Below are positions 1 to 7,836 of a stretch of DNA of 18,872 bases, in pieces. The stretch covers positions 1 to 18,872 of the forward strand of contig JANMAT010000195.1 in assembly GCA_031359995.1 (NCBI GenBank), written 5' to 3'. Each line of letters begins with the position of its first letter. The first letter of the stretch is position 1. This DNA comes from JANMAT01 sp031359995. Its GTDB lineage: Bacteria > Actinomycetota > Acidimicrobiia > Acidimicrobiales > Ilumatobacteraceae. Made by a program: the position numbers and the translations under genes. The notes beneath the pieces were generated by a model. It was not told the origin of the DNA, ran no database searches, and saw only the letters and a program-made list of their open reading frames with translations.

Positions 1-3000
1 TCGGCGCCGAAGTCGGTGAGTGTGTTGTGGGCCCTGACCGGTGACGACCGGATCCTGGCCGTGCACGACCAGGCTGTCGCCGCCGCTCTCGCTCATGTGG
101 AGCGGTTCGGGTCGACGACCCGGCTCCGCGTCAACGGGGACCGGATGTTCCCGGCGTCGCACGGGTTGACGATGGCCACGTTCCGCCAATCGACCTCGCG
201 CGCCGATGACCCACAGTTGCACACGCACGCCGTGATCTCAGCGAAGGTCCAGATCGCGGACGGTCGCTGGCTGGCGCTAGATGCGCGCTACCTGAAGCGC
301 CAGCAGCGGACGCTAGGTGGCCTCTACCAGTCCGCCCTCCGTGCGGGCCTCCACGCCGAGCTGGGCGTGGTGTGGGGTCCCGTGGTGAACGGGCAGGCCG
401 AGATCGCGGGCATGCCGGAGGAGCTGCTGCGTGTGTTTTCGAAACGCACCGGTCAGGTCGAGACGGCGTTGGCCGACAAGCTGGTCGAGTTCCGGTCCCG
501 GCAGGGTCGGGACCCAACCACCTGGGAACGCGCCGCCCTCACCCGGGAAGCCGCGGTCGATACCCGGGCTCACAAGACCGGGCACGGTCCCGACGATCTG
601 GTGGGACGCTGGCTTCGAGAAGCGAACGAGGTCGGCTGGACCACACACCGCGTCCTTGACGACGTGCGCCCAGCGGCGCGCGACCTCTCACTCGACCACT
701 CATTCTCCCTGGTCACCATGCTGGACCGGCTGTCCGTCGCCGGGTCGACATGGTCCCGCGCCGATGTGCTTCGGGCGGCGTGTGAGCTCGCCCCGGTGAA
801 AGCCATGAACGCCGAACGGTGGGCCTGCGCCGTCGAGCGCGTGGTCGACCGGGTCTTGGAGTCCTGTGTGAACCTGGATCCCGAACCCGGTCGGGACGGG
901 TCCCGGGATGGTTGCCGGGACACCGATGGGCGTTCAGTGTGGATCGAACCCACGGCCACCCAGTTCACGAGCGAGGTGATCCTGGCCCAGGAGGAACACA
1001 TCCTGACGTGGGCTATGGACCGTCAGGCGACCGATCCCGACCCGTCCCACACCGTGGAGGTCGCCGGGTTGGACGTCGCCCAGGCCGACGCCGCCCGTGC
1101 TGTGGCCGGCCACGACCGACTCGTCCTGGTCGAGGGCCCGGCCGGGGCCGGAAAGACCACGATGCTGCGCGCCGCCGTCGGCGCCCTCGCTGCCGAGGGC
1201 CGTCCGGTCCTGGGGGTCGCCCCGACGGCGAAGGCCGCCCGGGTCCTGGCTGCCGAGACGGCGATGCCGGCGGACACCCTCGCCAAGCTCCTGCACGAGC
1301 ACGCCCGCACGGACCGCCTCGCTCTCGAGCGGTACCGGCCACCGGCCGGGGCGACGGTGATCGTGGACGAGGCCGGCATGATCGGCACCCACACCCTTCA
1401 CCAGCTGGCCGTGCTCGCCGAGGAACACGCATGGCGGGTCGTGCTCGTGGGCGACCCCCACCAGCTCCAAGCTGTCGGTCGCGGCGGTCTGTTCACCGAG
1501 CTGTGCGCCAGCGGCCGCGTGAACGAACTCGCCACCATCCACCGCTTCACCGCTGGTTGGGAAGCAGCCGCGTCCCTCAAACTGCGACACGGCGACGCGA
1601 CCGTGTTCGGCACCTACGACGACCACGGGCGCATCACCGGCGGAGACCTCGACCGCCACCTCGAGCACCTCGCCCGCGCCTGGACCCACGAACACGGTCG
1701 GGGTCGCAGCGTGGCCATCACCGCGACCAGCAACACCCACGTCGACGCCATCAACGAAGCGGTCCAGACCCGGCGCCTCGCAGCCGGCGACCTCGACCCC
1801 GGGACACGGCAGCCGATCGCCGGCGGGGAGCACGCCCACGTCGAGGACGTCGTGGTGACCCGCCGCAACGAACGGTCCCTTGTGGCGAGTAGCGGGGAAC
1901 CGGTCCGGAACCGCGATCGGTGGACCGTCACTGCGACCCATCCCGACGGCGGCCTCACCGTGACCCCACACCAGGGACACGGCACCATCCGGCTCCCAGC
2001 CGACTACGTCCGTGACCACGTCCGGCTCGGCTACGCGGCGACCGAGCACGGCAACCAGGGCGTCACCACCGACACCGCCCTCCACCTCGTCACCGACGCC
2101 ACCACCGCCCGCGGTCTCTACGTCGGCGCCACCCGAGGACGCGACCGCAACCAGCTCTTCGTCGTCACCAGCGACGAGCGCGACGCCCGCGCCATCCTCG
2201 ACCGCGTCCTGGCCAGCGACCGGGCCGACACCCCCGCCCTCGTGCAGCGCCGCACCCTCCACACCACCGTCCCGACGGTCCCGGAGCGACCGGCGCACCG
2301 AACGCGGATACCGCAGCCCGTGTGGCTGACCGAGTGGCGCGACGCCCTCGTCCGTCAGCGAAACGCGATCCTTACCGACCGCCGCGACCGCGAGACCGAC
2401 CGTCTCCAAGCCGCCCGGGAACTCCGGGCGTTCCAACCCGAGCTGCGGGGCGCCCGCCAGGCGTGGCAGCCCTACCAGTCCCAGATCGACACCCTCGAAC
2501 AGCGCCTGCGCGACGAGCTTCGCCCCGCCATGTGGACCGCCAACCGCGAGGCCCGCAGCGCCGGGTTCGGCCACCGCCGCACCACCACCCGCCGCGCCGA
2601 CCAGGCCACCCGAGCCGTCACCGACGCCGAGAACAGCATCACCGCCATCCGTGAAGACGCCCACGCGATCAAGGACCGCCTGGACCGGGCCCAGAAGACC
2701 GCCAACAGCCTCGAACGCCGCGCCAGCGTCGATGACTACGCCGATGCCTGGGAGAACCACCAACTCGAGCGCAGTGGCCAACTCGTCACCGCCATCGACA
2801 CCTGGACCCAATGGAACGCCGGTCGACCGACGAGCCCCACCGACCTCGCACAAGCGTTCCACGTCCTCGGCCACGAACGCGATCTCGCACCCGGGTACAC
2901 CAGCGAACCTGGCGAAGCGAGCAGCCAACAGATCGACCAACTGGCCGCGCCACTCGCGAGCTGGCTCGAACGAGGCACCGACCGCCCAGCGCCCGTCATC

Positions 3001-3033
3001 GACAGAAGGACCGACTACGGCATCGACCGGTGA
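1..3033 (+). CDS. MobF-family conjugative relaxase/helicase (TrwC/TraA-like), 5' end outside the window
   Basis: The protein would nick plasmid or element DNA at oriT and unwind the strand for conjugative transfer. The frame is open from base 1, where SAPKSVSVLWAL is a hallmark of the TrwC relaxase domain. The GTG at 16 is internal to that motif, so it is not the true start. The catalytic tyrosines, which sit at the very N-terminus in this family, lie upstream of the window. Numbering from the GTG at 16, the metal-binding HTH is at residues 69-71 (QLHTHAVI). A RecD-like helicase follows, with Walker A at 374-382 (GPAGAGKTT), Walker B at 448-452 (VIVDE), a GDPHQLQAVG motif, and a C-terminal YVGATRGRDR motif near 702. 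Residues about 770-930 are rich in Arg, Gln and Glu and look helical or coiled-coil. No type IV secretion or coupling-protein gene is visible, so whether the element is intact is unknown. The family is clear; its present activity is not. Confidence 0.93.
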   Translation, partial: SAPKSVSVLWALTGDDRILAVHDQAVAAALAHVERFGSTTRLRVNGDRMFPASHGLTMATFRQSTSRADDPQLHTHAVISAKVQIADGRWLALDARYLKRQQRTLGGLYQSALRAGLHAELGVVWGPVVNGQAEIAGMPEELLRVFSKRTGQVETALADKLVEFRSRQGRDPTTWERAALTREAAVDTRAHKTGHGPDDLVGRWLREANEVGWTTHRVLDDVRPAARDLSLDHSFSLVTMLDRLSVAGSTWSRADVLRAACELAPVKAMNAERWACAVERVVDRVLESCVNLDPEPGRDGSRDGCRDTDGRSVWIEPTATQFTSEVILAQEEHILTWAMDRQATDPDPSHTVEVAGLDVAQADAARAVAGHDRLVLVEGPAGAGKTTMLRAAVGALAAEGRPVLGVAPTAKAARVLAAETAMPADTLAKLLHEHARTDRLALERYRPPAGATVIVDEAGMIGTHTLHQLAVLAEEHAWRVVLVGDPHQLQAVGRGGLFTELCASGRVNELATIHRFTAGWEAAASLKLRHGDATVFGTYDDHGRITGGDLDRHLEHLARAWTHEHGRGRSVAITATSNTHVDAINEAVQTRRLAAGDLDPGTRQPIAGGEHAHVEDVVVTRRNERSLVASSGEPVRNRDRWTVTATHPDGGLTVTPHQGHGTIRLPADYVRDHVRLGYAATEHGNQGVTTDTALHLVTDATTARGLYVGATRGRDRNQLFVVTSDERDARAILDRVLASDRADTPALVQRRTLHTTVPTVPERPAHRTRIPQPVWLTEWRDALVRQRNAILTDRRDRETDRLQAARELRAFQPELRGARQAWQPYQSQIDTLEQRLRDELRPAMWTANREARSAGFGHRRTTTRRADQATRAVTDAENSITAIREDAHAIKDRLDRAQKTANSLERRASVDDYADAWENHQLERSGQLVTAIDTWTQWNAGRPTSPTDLAQAFHVLGHERDLAPGYTSEPGEASSQQIDQLAAPLASWLERGTDRPAPVIDRRTDYGIDR

Positions 3034-3177
3034 GCCCAGATGCCGCTGTCCTGCTTTTCGGAAACAGGCGTCTCGTACAAGATCAGCCAGTCAGTGACGT
3101 CACGAACGGGCTGTGCTCCATGCGGGGCTTGTACTTCGTCTCGTCGGACTACACGGGCCAGGCCGCCGGATCCGCCT
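3034..3177. other. Short spacer after the relaxase gene
   Basis: These 144 bp lie between the relaxase stop and the stop of the opposing lipoprotein gene, so they should hold termination signals for both. The only candidate is an imperfect hairpin at about 3050-3068 (CCTG...CAGG with a T-rich/A-rich inner stem and a bulge), and it has no T-run. No convincing gene is seen. Confidence 0.4.
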
Positions 3178-3654
3178 CTAAGCGAGCGACTCGACGGAGA
3201 GGCTCGGGCCCGTGCACTGCTGTTCGCAATTCGCGAATTTCGTGCGAACGGCGAACGGAACAGCCGGCAGTGACGCGCGACTTAGCGCCAGGACTACAAC
3301 GCGTCCGACCGCCACGGCCGAGCAGGGTTGCTTTGGTAGCTCGACTATGGCCTCGACGAGGTCGTCCGCCCGGTTGACCTCGACATTGACGACCCTCATC
3401 TCACAGCCGGATGCCCCGCTGAGCCCCAAGCCGACGGCAACCTCGGAAGAAAGGTCGACGTCTGCCGTCGAGAGCCCTTCGGTCAGTTTCGCAAGCGCTG
3501 CTGCGTTCGATGCGATCATCACCGGTGAAGCGATCGTTCCTTGCTCGTCGACAACGATCCGCCAGTTGCGTTGGGCCCGGCCCGAGGAAGAACACGCTGA
3601 CGCTCCGACCATGGCGAACGCTACCAAGAGAAGAGAACAGTGAACAGGACGCAC
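3178..3654 (-). CDS. Predicted secreted lipoprotein of unknown function
   Basis: This 158-residue protein starts at GTG with no clear Shine-Dalgarno. Residues 1-20 form a short type II-like signal peptide: a hydrophobic core (LLLVAFAMVG) followed by ASAC. Cys21 would be the lipidated residue. The lipobox is imperfect, with Ala rather than Leu at -3. The mature part has four more cysteines (84, 111, 143, 147), which could form two disulfides outside the cell. Residues 70-135 alternate hydrophobic strands with a GxSGC turn, loosely like small beta-rich lipoproteins of the PrcB C-terminal type; this resemblance is weak. It is transcribed divergently from the protease gene at 3878 with 223 bp between starts, so a shared function or regulation is possible but unproven. 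An opposing plus-strand frame covers the same DNA; the signal peptide and cysteine pattern favour the minus-strand reading. Confidence 0.6.
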   Translation of the reverse strand: MRPVHCSLLLVAFAMVGASACSSSGRAQRNWRIVVDEQGTIASPVMIASNAAALAKLTEGLSTADVDLSSEVAVGLGLSGASGCEMRVVNVEVNRADDLVEAIVELPKQPCSAVAVGRVVVLALSRASLPAVPFAVRTKFANCEQQCTGPSLSVESLA

Positions 3655-3877
3655 GCGATCAGCATAACCGACTGGGGCAGTCGCGCATACGGCTGGTGGC
3701 CGAGCCGTGCGCTAGCTGCGACCTGTGGTGATCGCAATCCTTGCACTCGGCTAGCGAACTTAGCTTTTCTTTAAGGCGAGAGCGGTTGCTCGCTGCGGCC
3801 ACTTCGATCGACCATGCAGGTCAATTGAGCGCTGTACCTCTGCGTGAAGGTGCGGGCAAAGTGCTTTGGGGGCGAAC
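3655..3877. promoter_or_regulatory. Divergent promoter region of lipoprotein and protease genes
   Basis: This 223-bp spacer separates two genes transcribed away from each other and so should hold both promoters. It contains an A/T-rich patch near 3758-3774 (TTAGCTTTTCTTTAAG) and a small inverted repeat GCGAG...CTCGC around 3776-3793. I could not assign -35/-10 boxes with confidence. Confidence 0.4.
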
Positions 3878-5107
3878 ATGCGATCGCGACGTATGCCGAT
3901 CATTGTTGTGCTTGTTACAGGTGCAGCTTTCCTGATGTCTACACGGTCAAGCACCCAGGCTGCGGCCGTCGCACCGCCGTCACCGCCTGGCGCTCCCATC
4001 GCCTCGGCTGCACTTCCCGGCGACAACGCTGAGATCACCATGTTGGCGAGCCAACCCGGCGCCATGGGCGTGGTCAGCGATGCAGCCGGGCACCAGCTGG
4101 TCGTGGCCTACCGCGATGCTGTGATGCCACCTGTGAGTCACACGGAGGTGCGAGTCGCACTCGTAAGTAAGCCCGAAGCGGCAGCGGTGCATCTCGCGCT
4201 CATGGACGAATACGACCGCGAACACCAGGCACGAGCGTATTCGGGTCCTCTTCTCGGAGTTGATAGTTTGAGTGTTGAGGACGATCCAACTCTAGGAACG
4301 GTCGTTGTCAACGTCAACGGCGGAGACCTTACAAGAATTCGCGGCTTTACCCAAGGGCTGAACCGATCCGTGGTCATCAAGGAGACCGAGCCGATGCATC
4401 TCGCGCATCGGGACGGCGACGTGTCACCACACTACGGTGGCGCCGCTATCGCTCCCAGCGGCAGGGCGGGCTACTGCACCAGCGGGTTCGCGGTCACCAA
4501 TGCCTTCGGAGACCCCTTCATGACAACGGCGTCTCACTGCTATTACGACATTGCTAACGGCTTCGGCACTTGGATCTCGTGGCGTACCAATAGTAGTGGC
4601 GGCGACCTGTTGTGGGGCAATGCTGACTACTACCGGGCCCCGGTTCAGAGGCACGACATTGCTCTAATCTCCCCGACTTACAGCACCTATTCGGGACGCA
4701 TGTACGTTGACGACACGGGTTCAAAGCCGGTGAGTGGAGCAAGCGACATCACTCAGAGCGGGACCTACTGCTTGAGTGGGTCAACGTCTCGCACGCACTG
4801 CGGCCTGACGGTGCTTTCATTCAATACGTCCGTTTGCACTGCGACACGCTGCTCCGACAATGTGTACAAGCTTCACGACTCGCTTACGTCATGGGTGGGA
4901 GCGTGCGCCGGCGATTCGGGCGGCCCGATCTACAGCGACGCCGTGAGTTCAGTTATAATTCGAGGCATGATCATTGTATACGGAGGCACGGCGCGAACGA
5001 CGGCGTCGCCGGTCAATGGATGGACGCTCGGATGCGGACGGGATCTGTGGGCGGAGAAGTGGTCGACATTCCAATCAGAGTGGTCGCTCTCGATTCGTCT
5101 TGGATAG
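3878..5107 (+). CDS. Secreted trypsin-like (S1 family) serine protease with N-terminal propeptide
   Basis: This is a preproenzyme of 409 residues from the ATG at 3878. A TTG at 3866 is in frame and would add four residues, but the ATG directly precedes MRSRR, a typical positively charged signal n-region. Residues 8-22 are the hydrophobic core. Residues about 30-180 form a propeptide-like region, and the catalytic domain begins near 190. The triad is visible: His220 in TTASHC, Asp260 in RHDIAL, and Ser347 in GDSGGP. Cysteines flank the histidine (in GYCTSGF and ASHC), pair in the middle (TYCLSG/THCGLT and SVCTATRC), and flank the serine (GACAGDSGGP and LGCG), fitting disulfides of an extracellular enzyme. 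Substrate specificity cannot be read. Codons such as GTT, GAT, ACT and CTA are common, unlike the G/C-ending usage further right, suggesting a different origin. Confidence 0.9.
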   Translation: MRSRRMPIIVVLVTGAAFLMSTRSSTQAAAVAPPSPPGAPIASAALPGDNAEITMLASQPGAMGVVSDAAGHQLVVAYRDAVMPPVSHTEVRVALVSKPEAAAVHLALMDEYDREHQARAYSGPLLGVDSLSVEDDPTLGTVVVNVNGGDLTRIRGFTQGLNRSVVIKETEPMHLAHRDGDVSPHYGGAAIAPSGRAGYCTSGFAVTNAFGDPFMTTASHCYYDIANGFGTWISWRTNSSGGDLLWGNADYYRAPVQRHDIALISPTYSTYSGRMYVDDTGSKPVSGASDITQSGTYCLSGSTSRTHCGLTVLSFNTSVCTATRCSDNVYKLHDSLTSWVGACAGDSGGPIYSDAVSSVIIRGMIIVYGGTARTTASPVNGWTLGCGRDLWAEKWSTFQSEWSLSIRLG

Positions 5108-5478
5108 CACCGAAGGCCCGCGCAGTGCATGGATCCTTTCCCCACAGGTAGTCGACACGATTGACACCCACGTACTTTGAAGCAGGCCTCGACCAGCGTT
5201 GTTGAAAGCTTCGCGAATCGGAAGTCGCCGATTTCATGCCGGGTGGGGGAGCTCTTGGCGCAAGGCAGTCCACGAACGAAGAGCTTGCGACATCCTTCGC
5301 CGGCCTGATCGGGTGCCGCGAGGTGGCGTAGCTACTTCCGAAACGCGGGGTCGCCGCCAACCCTCAGGCTCGATGCAGCGGTTTACGTCACGCACGGGCG
5401 CCAGTTCGTAGACCGCGCTCGCCAGCAATAGATGGTGCCGGCAAGAGGTGAGCCGGGCCGGCAGCTCCGGCCGACGAA

Positions 5479-5515
5479 GTCACCGGTGACCGTTCATCGC
5501 GGTGCTCGCCGCGAT
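5479..5515. repeat. 12-bp palindrome followed by a 7-bp inverted repeat
   Basis: GTCACCGGTGAC at 5479-5490 is a perfect palindrome. Five bases further, ATCGCGG (5496-5502) and CCGCGAT (5509-5515) pair perfectly around a 6-nt loop. Either could be a protein-binding site or a hairpin; no function is assigned. Confidence 0.55.
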
Positions 5516-5575
5516 CCCGCTTCGGCGCAATCACCCAGAGCCGGAGGCACCAGCTTGTGACAGCCATGCGCCGAC

Positions 5576-5619
5576 GTGCACTTCGCGTGCACCTGGCGAA
5601 GCACTCGGGCTTCGCCAGG
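5576..5619. repeat. Two adjoining inverted repeats downstream of the tRNA 3' end
   Basis: GTGCAC (5576-5581) and GTGCAC (5587-5592) pair around TTCGC. Immediately next, CCTGGCGAAG (5592-5601) and CTTCGCCAGG (5610-5619) form a perfect 10-bp stem with an 8-nt loop. On the minus strand the 10-bp hairpin lies about 30 nt past the tRNA-Val 3' end, so it could terminate the tRNA transcript, but no T-run follows. The CTTCGC and GCGAAG segments of the two repeats could also pair with each other, allowing alternative folds. Confidence 0.6.
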
Positions 5620-5651
5620 CGGGCCGAAACATGGCCTGACCAGGTCAAACG

Positions 5652-5728
5652 TGGTGGGCGATCGCGGGCTCGAACCGCGGACCTCTACGGTGTGAACGTA
5701 GCGCTCTAACCGACTGAGCTAATCGCCC
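5652..5728 (-). tRNA. tRNA-Val (anticodon CAC), CCA encoded
   Basis: The minus strand folds into a complete 77-nt cloverleaf. The acceptor stem is GGGCGAT/ATCGCCC, the D arm GCTC/GAGC, and the anticodon stem CTACG/CGTAG with loop TTCACAC. The variable loop is AGGTC and the T arm CGCGG/CCGCG has loop TTCGAGC. Discriminator A is followed by a genomically encoded CCA. Anticodon CAC reads the valine codon GTG. The 3' end points left, towards the relaxase-bearing segment, which is the orientation in which tRNA genes serve as integration sites. No second copy of the tRNA 3' end was found in the window. Confidence 0.97.
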
Positions 5729-5820
5729 CGGGCCGGGACACTCTAGCGAAGGCCCGACAGGGCCTGCCACCCCGATCCGGGCTCGCTCGATGGCCGCTGA
5801 GCTCGCCATGATGGGCATCC

Positions 5821-6630
5821 ATGCCCCCGGTCACGACCATCGACCTCGACCACGTGGCGCTGGCCACCGAGCACCTGAGCCTGCTGTGGCCACGCTACGC
5901 CGGCCACCTGGGCGGGCGATGGGTCGGCGGGTCCACCTCGCCCGGCTTCACGTTCGGCCAGGTGGCCTTCGCCAACGGCATGAAGGTAGAGGGCCTGCAT
6001 CCGTTCCAGCCCGAGGACAACGACTTCCTACGCCGCTTCCTGGATGCGTCCGGCCCCGGCCCCCATCACATCACCTTCAAGGTCCCCGACCTCGCCCACG
6101 AGATCGCCCGGGCCACCGCCGCCGGCCTGCCACCGGTGTCGGTGAACCTGGACGACCCCGACTGGAAGGAGGCGTTCCTGCACCCGAAGGCCGCCTGCGG
6201 CATCGTCGTGCAGTTGGCGCAGTCGTCGGGCGGCGACCTGCCGCCCGAAGCGCCCGAAGCGCCCGAAGTGCCCGTCCCCGAGCCCCGCGTCACCCCGCCG
6301 GCGTCGCTCGACCGCATCGTGCAACTGGTGGCCGATCTGAGCCTGGCCCGGCGGGTCTTCGTCGACCTGCTCGGCGGACGGCCCGAGCACGAGGACGCAA
6401 CCACCCTGGACCTGGCCTGGCCGGGGCCGGGCCGGCTGCGCCTCACCGTCCCCGTCCCGGGCTCGCCCGAGGCCGGGTGGATGGGCACCCGTAGCGGCCG
6501 GCTCGGACACCTCGCCTTCACCGTGGCCGACCCACAGGACGTCCCCGGCGCCGTGCCCCTGAGCGACGACGTCTACGAGGTCGCCCCCGCACACAACCTG
6601 GGCGTCCGCCTGCGACTCACCCGCGCTTGA
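5821..6630 (+). CDS. Two-domain VOC (glyoxalase/bleomycin-resistance fold) protein
   Basis: This 269-residue protein carries two vicinal-oxygen-chelate modules. The N-terminal module (about 6-135) has the usual pattern: DHVALAT with candidate metal ligand His11, a central acidic residue (Glu57 in KVEGLHP), GPGPHHITFKV with His82/His83, and an end strand near Gln131. A linker rich in Pro and Glu (139-158) leads to a weaker second module (about 163-268) that keeps GHLAFTV but has fewer obvious ligands. VOC proteins include glyoxalases, epimerases, dioxygenases and resistance proteins; the sequence does not say which this is. The start ATG lacks a strong Shine-Dalgarno. Its stop lies 8 bp from that of the convergent J-domain gene. 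Confidence 0.8.
   Translation: MPPVTTIDLDHVALATEHLSLLWPRYAGHLGGRWVGGSTSPGFTFGQVAFANGMKVEGLHPFQPEDNDFLRRFLDASGPGPHHITFKVPDLAHEIARATAAGLPPVSVNLDDPDWKEAFLHPKAACGIVVQLAQSSGGDLPPEAPEAPEVPVPEPRVTPPASLDRIVQLVADLSLARRVFVDLLGGRPEHEDATTLDLAWPGPGRLRLTVPVPGSPEAGWMGTRSGRLGHLAFTVADPQDVPGAVPLSDDVYEVAPAHNLGVRLRLTRA
6242..6268 (+). repeat. Three tandem 9-bp repeats in the VOC linker
   Basis: CGCCCGAAG occurs three times head to tail, encoding Pro-Glu-Ala steps of the interdomain linker. Such in-frame repeats can vary in copy number between strains without breaking the reading frame. Confidence 0.75.
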
Positions 6631-6638
6631 CGGGCCCG

Positions 6639-7241
6639 TCACCCGAGCATGATGCAGGCGACGCCGGCGGCGTCCGTGCGACGCAGTCCCACCAGCCCGG
6701 TGGGGCACTTCTGCTCCACCGCCAGGAACGACACCACGACCCCGTCGCGCCGGCCGCCACACGGCACCTCTTCGGCGTGGGCGTCGGCGCCCAACATCAC
6801 CACGCACTCGTTGATGGCCAGCACCCCGTCCACCGTGGGCAGCTTGGGCGCCGGCGTGCGCGAGCTGCCGGCGTACGCGGTGAACAGGAACATGGCGAAC
6901 AGCGTGCCGAGCAGCAGCAGGGACCAGAACGGCACCCGCAGCTTCCACGGCGCGGTGGCCACGAAGTCGACGTCGTCGTCGGAGGTGTCCTCGGCGAACG
7001 ACCCGCTGTGGAACCGGGCCGAGCCGCCTCCGGCCGACGAGACCGGCGCCCGGCGCGACGCGTCGTAGAGCGCCCGCCGGCCCGGGTCCGAGAGCACCCG
7101 GTACGCCTCGTTCACGGTGGCCATCTGGGACGCCGACCCACCCGCGTCGGGGTGGACGCGCCGGGCCAGGCGCTTGTAGGCGGCGTGGATCTCCTCCGCC
7201 GAGGCGGTGTCGACCACGCCGAGCGTCTCGTAGTGCGTCAC
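6639..7241 (-). CDS. Membrane-anchored J-domain (DnaJ-like) protein
   Basis: The start is taken at the GTG giving MTHYETLGV, the usual beginning of a J domain; an in-frame GTG at 7268 would add nine residues. Neither has a clear ribosome binding site. Residues 2-60 form a J domain with the diagnostic HPD at 30-32 (RRVHPDAGG), then NEAYRVLSDPGRRALYD. A polar linker leads to one membrane segment near 104-123 (FWSLLLLGTLFAMFLF). The C-terminal part (about 125-200) has four cysteines (146, 161, 179, 196) and would lie outside the membrane if the J domain is cytoplasmic. J domains stimulate DnaK-type Hsp70 ATPases. There is no zinc-finger or substrate domain of classical DnaJ, so this is a specialised co-chaperone whose client is unknown. 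It is the last gene of a minus-strand run. Confidence 0.82.
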   Translation of the reverse strand: MTHYETLGVVDTASAEEIHAAYKRLARRVHPDAGGSASQMATVNEAYRVLSDPGRRALYDASRRAPVSSAGGGSARFHSGSFAEDTSDDDVDFVATAPWKLRVPFWSLLLLGTLFAMFLFTAYAGSSRTPAPKLPTVDGVLAINECVVMLGADAHAEEVPCGGRRDGVVVSFLAVEQKCPTGLVGLRRTDAAGVACIMLG

Positions 7242-7293
7242 GGCGATACCGAAAGGGTACGTGGCCACGGCCGAACGCGAGCAGCCAGAGCGG

Positions 7294-7830
7294 TCAGTCG
7301 GGCACCGACCCGCCGGAGCGCCAGTACTGACGGTCCTTGCGGTCCAGGAAGCCCTCGTCGACCAGGTAGCGCCGCAGCGCGGCCGTGTCGGCGTGCCACT
7401 TCCCCAGCATCAGGTTCACCATCGGCTCGCCGTAGCGGCGACCCGGCTCGAACTCTTGCGCCAACATGTCCAGCACGACGAGCCGTTTGGCGTGCTGGCT
7501 CGGGATCGAGGTGAGCCGGCCGTCGCACACGAAGGCGTCGAGCACCTTGGCCACCTCGGGCGGTCCGTCGTGGCGGGGCGCCGTCGGCCGGGCGGCCTGG
7601 CGCGCCGCCCGCGCGAACGTTTCCCCCACCAGGTGGATGGTGCCGTCGTCTCCCCGGATCACCAGCCCGGCGCTCACCAGACGGGCCAGCGCCTTGCCCG
7701 CCGCCGCCGACGGCAGCCCGCTCAGCCGCTCCACTGACGCCAGGTCGGTGGCGTCGAGCACCAGCGCCGCCACCACCCGGCGCCGATCGGCGTCGGCCAG
7801 CAGCCCGGCCAGCGCAGCGGCGTCGAGCAC
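7294..7830 (-). CDS. DUF2087-domain protein with N-terminal winged-helix-like region
   Basis: This 178-residue protein starts at GTG and has no visible Shine-Dalgarno, so it may be translated by coupling to the upstream dehydrogenase gene 6 bp away. Residues about 5-70 resemble an ArsR-type helix-turn-helix (DADRRRVVAALV, then LSGLPSAAAGKALARLVSAGLV). Residues about 99-172 match DUF2087: FVCDGRLTSIP, HAKRLVVLDMLAQEF, GRRYGEPMVNLML, a conserved LRRYLVDEGFLDR, and a final YWR. The combination suggests a transcription regulator, but targets and ligand are unknown. Confidence 0.82.
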   Translation of the reverse strand: MLDAAALAGLLADADRRRVVAALVLDATDLASVERLSGLPSAAAGKALARLVSAGLVIRGDDGTIHLVGETFARAARQAARPTAPRHDGPPEVAKVLDAFVCDGRLTSIPSQHAKRLVVLDMLAQEFEPGRRYGEPMVNLMLGKWHADTAALRRYLVDEGFLDRKDRQYWRSGGSVPD

Positions 7831-7836
7831 GGCGGC

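Larger units (their letters stand above)
5108..5651. other. Gene-free stretch with several inverted repeats between protease and tRNA-Val
   Basis: No convincing gene is present in about 540 bp. Frames exist on both strands but show no recognisable domain, signal peptide or ribosome binding site. No integrase remnant could be recognised. The right half holds several perfect short dyads, listed separately. This is where an attachment site or transcription terminators would be expected. Confidence 0.5.

Noticed and set aside
934..2940. Long open minus-strand frame (668 codons) opposite the relaxase
   Set aside because: It is a G/C-rich shadow of the relaxase gene, low-complexity in Val, Gly and Asp, with no recognisable domain.
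3050..3068. CCTG...CAGG hairpin after the relaxase as an intrinsic terminator
   Set aside because: The stem needs a bulge and no T-run follows, so it is only mentioned under the spacer.
3228..3239. Perfect palindrome AATTCGCGAATT
   Set aside because: It lies inside the lipoprotein coding sequence, is short, and nothing else marks it as a site.
3212..3643. Plus-strand frame opposite the lipoprotein
   Set aside because: It is Thr/Ser/Ala-rich with no signal peptide or domain; the minus-strand frame has a signal peptide and cysteine pattern.
5388..5648. Minus-strand frame beside tRNA-Val, considered as an integrase or excisionase remnant
   Set aside because: No catalytic Arg/His/Tyr motifs or helix-turn-helix could be seen, and it covers the dyad cluster.
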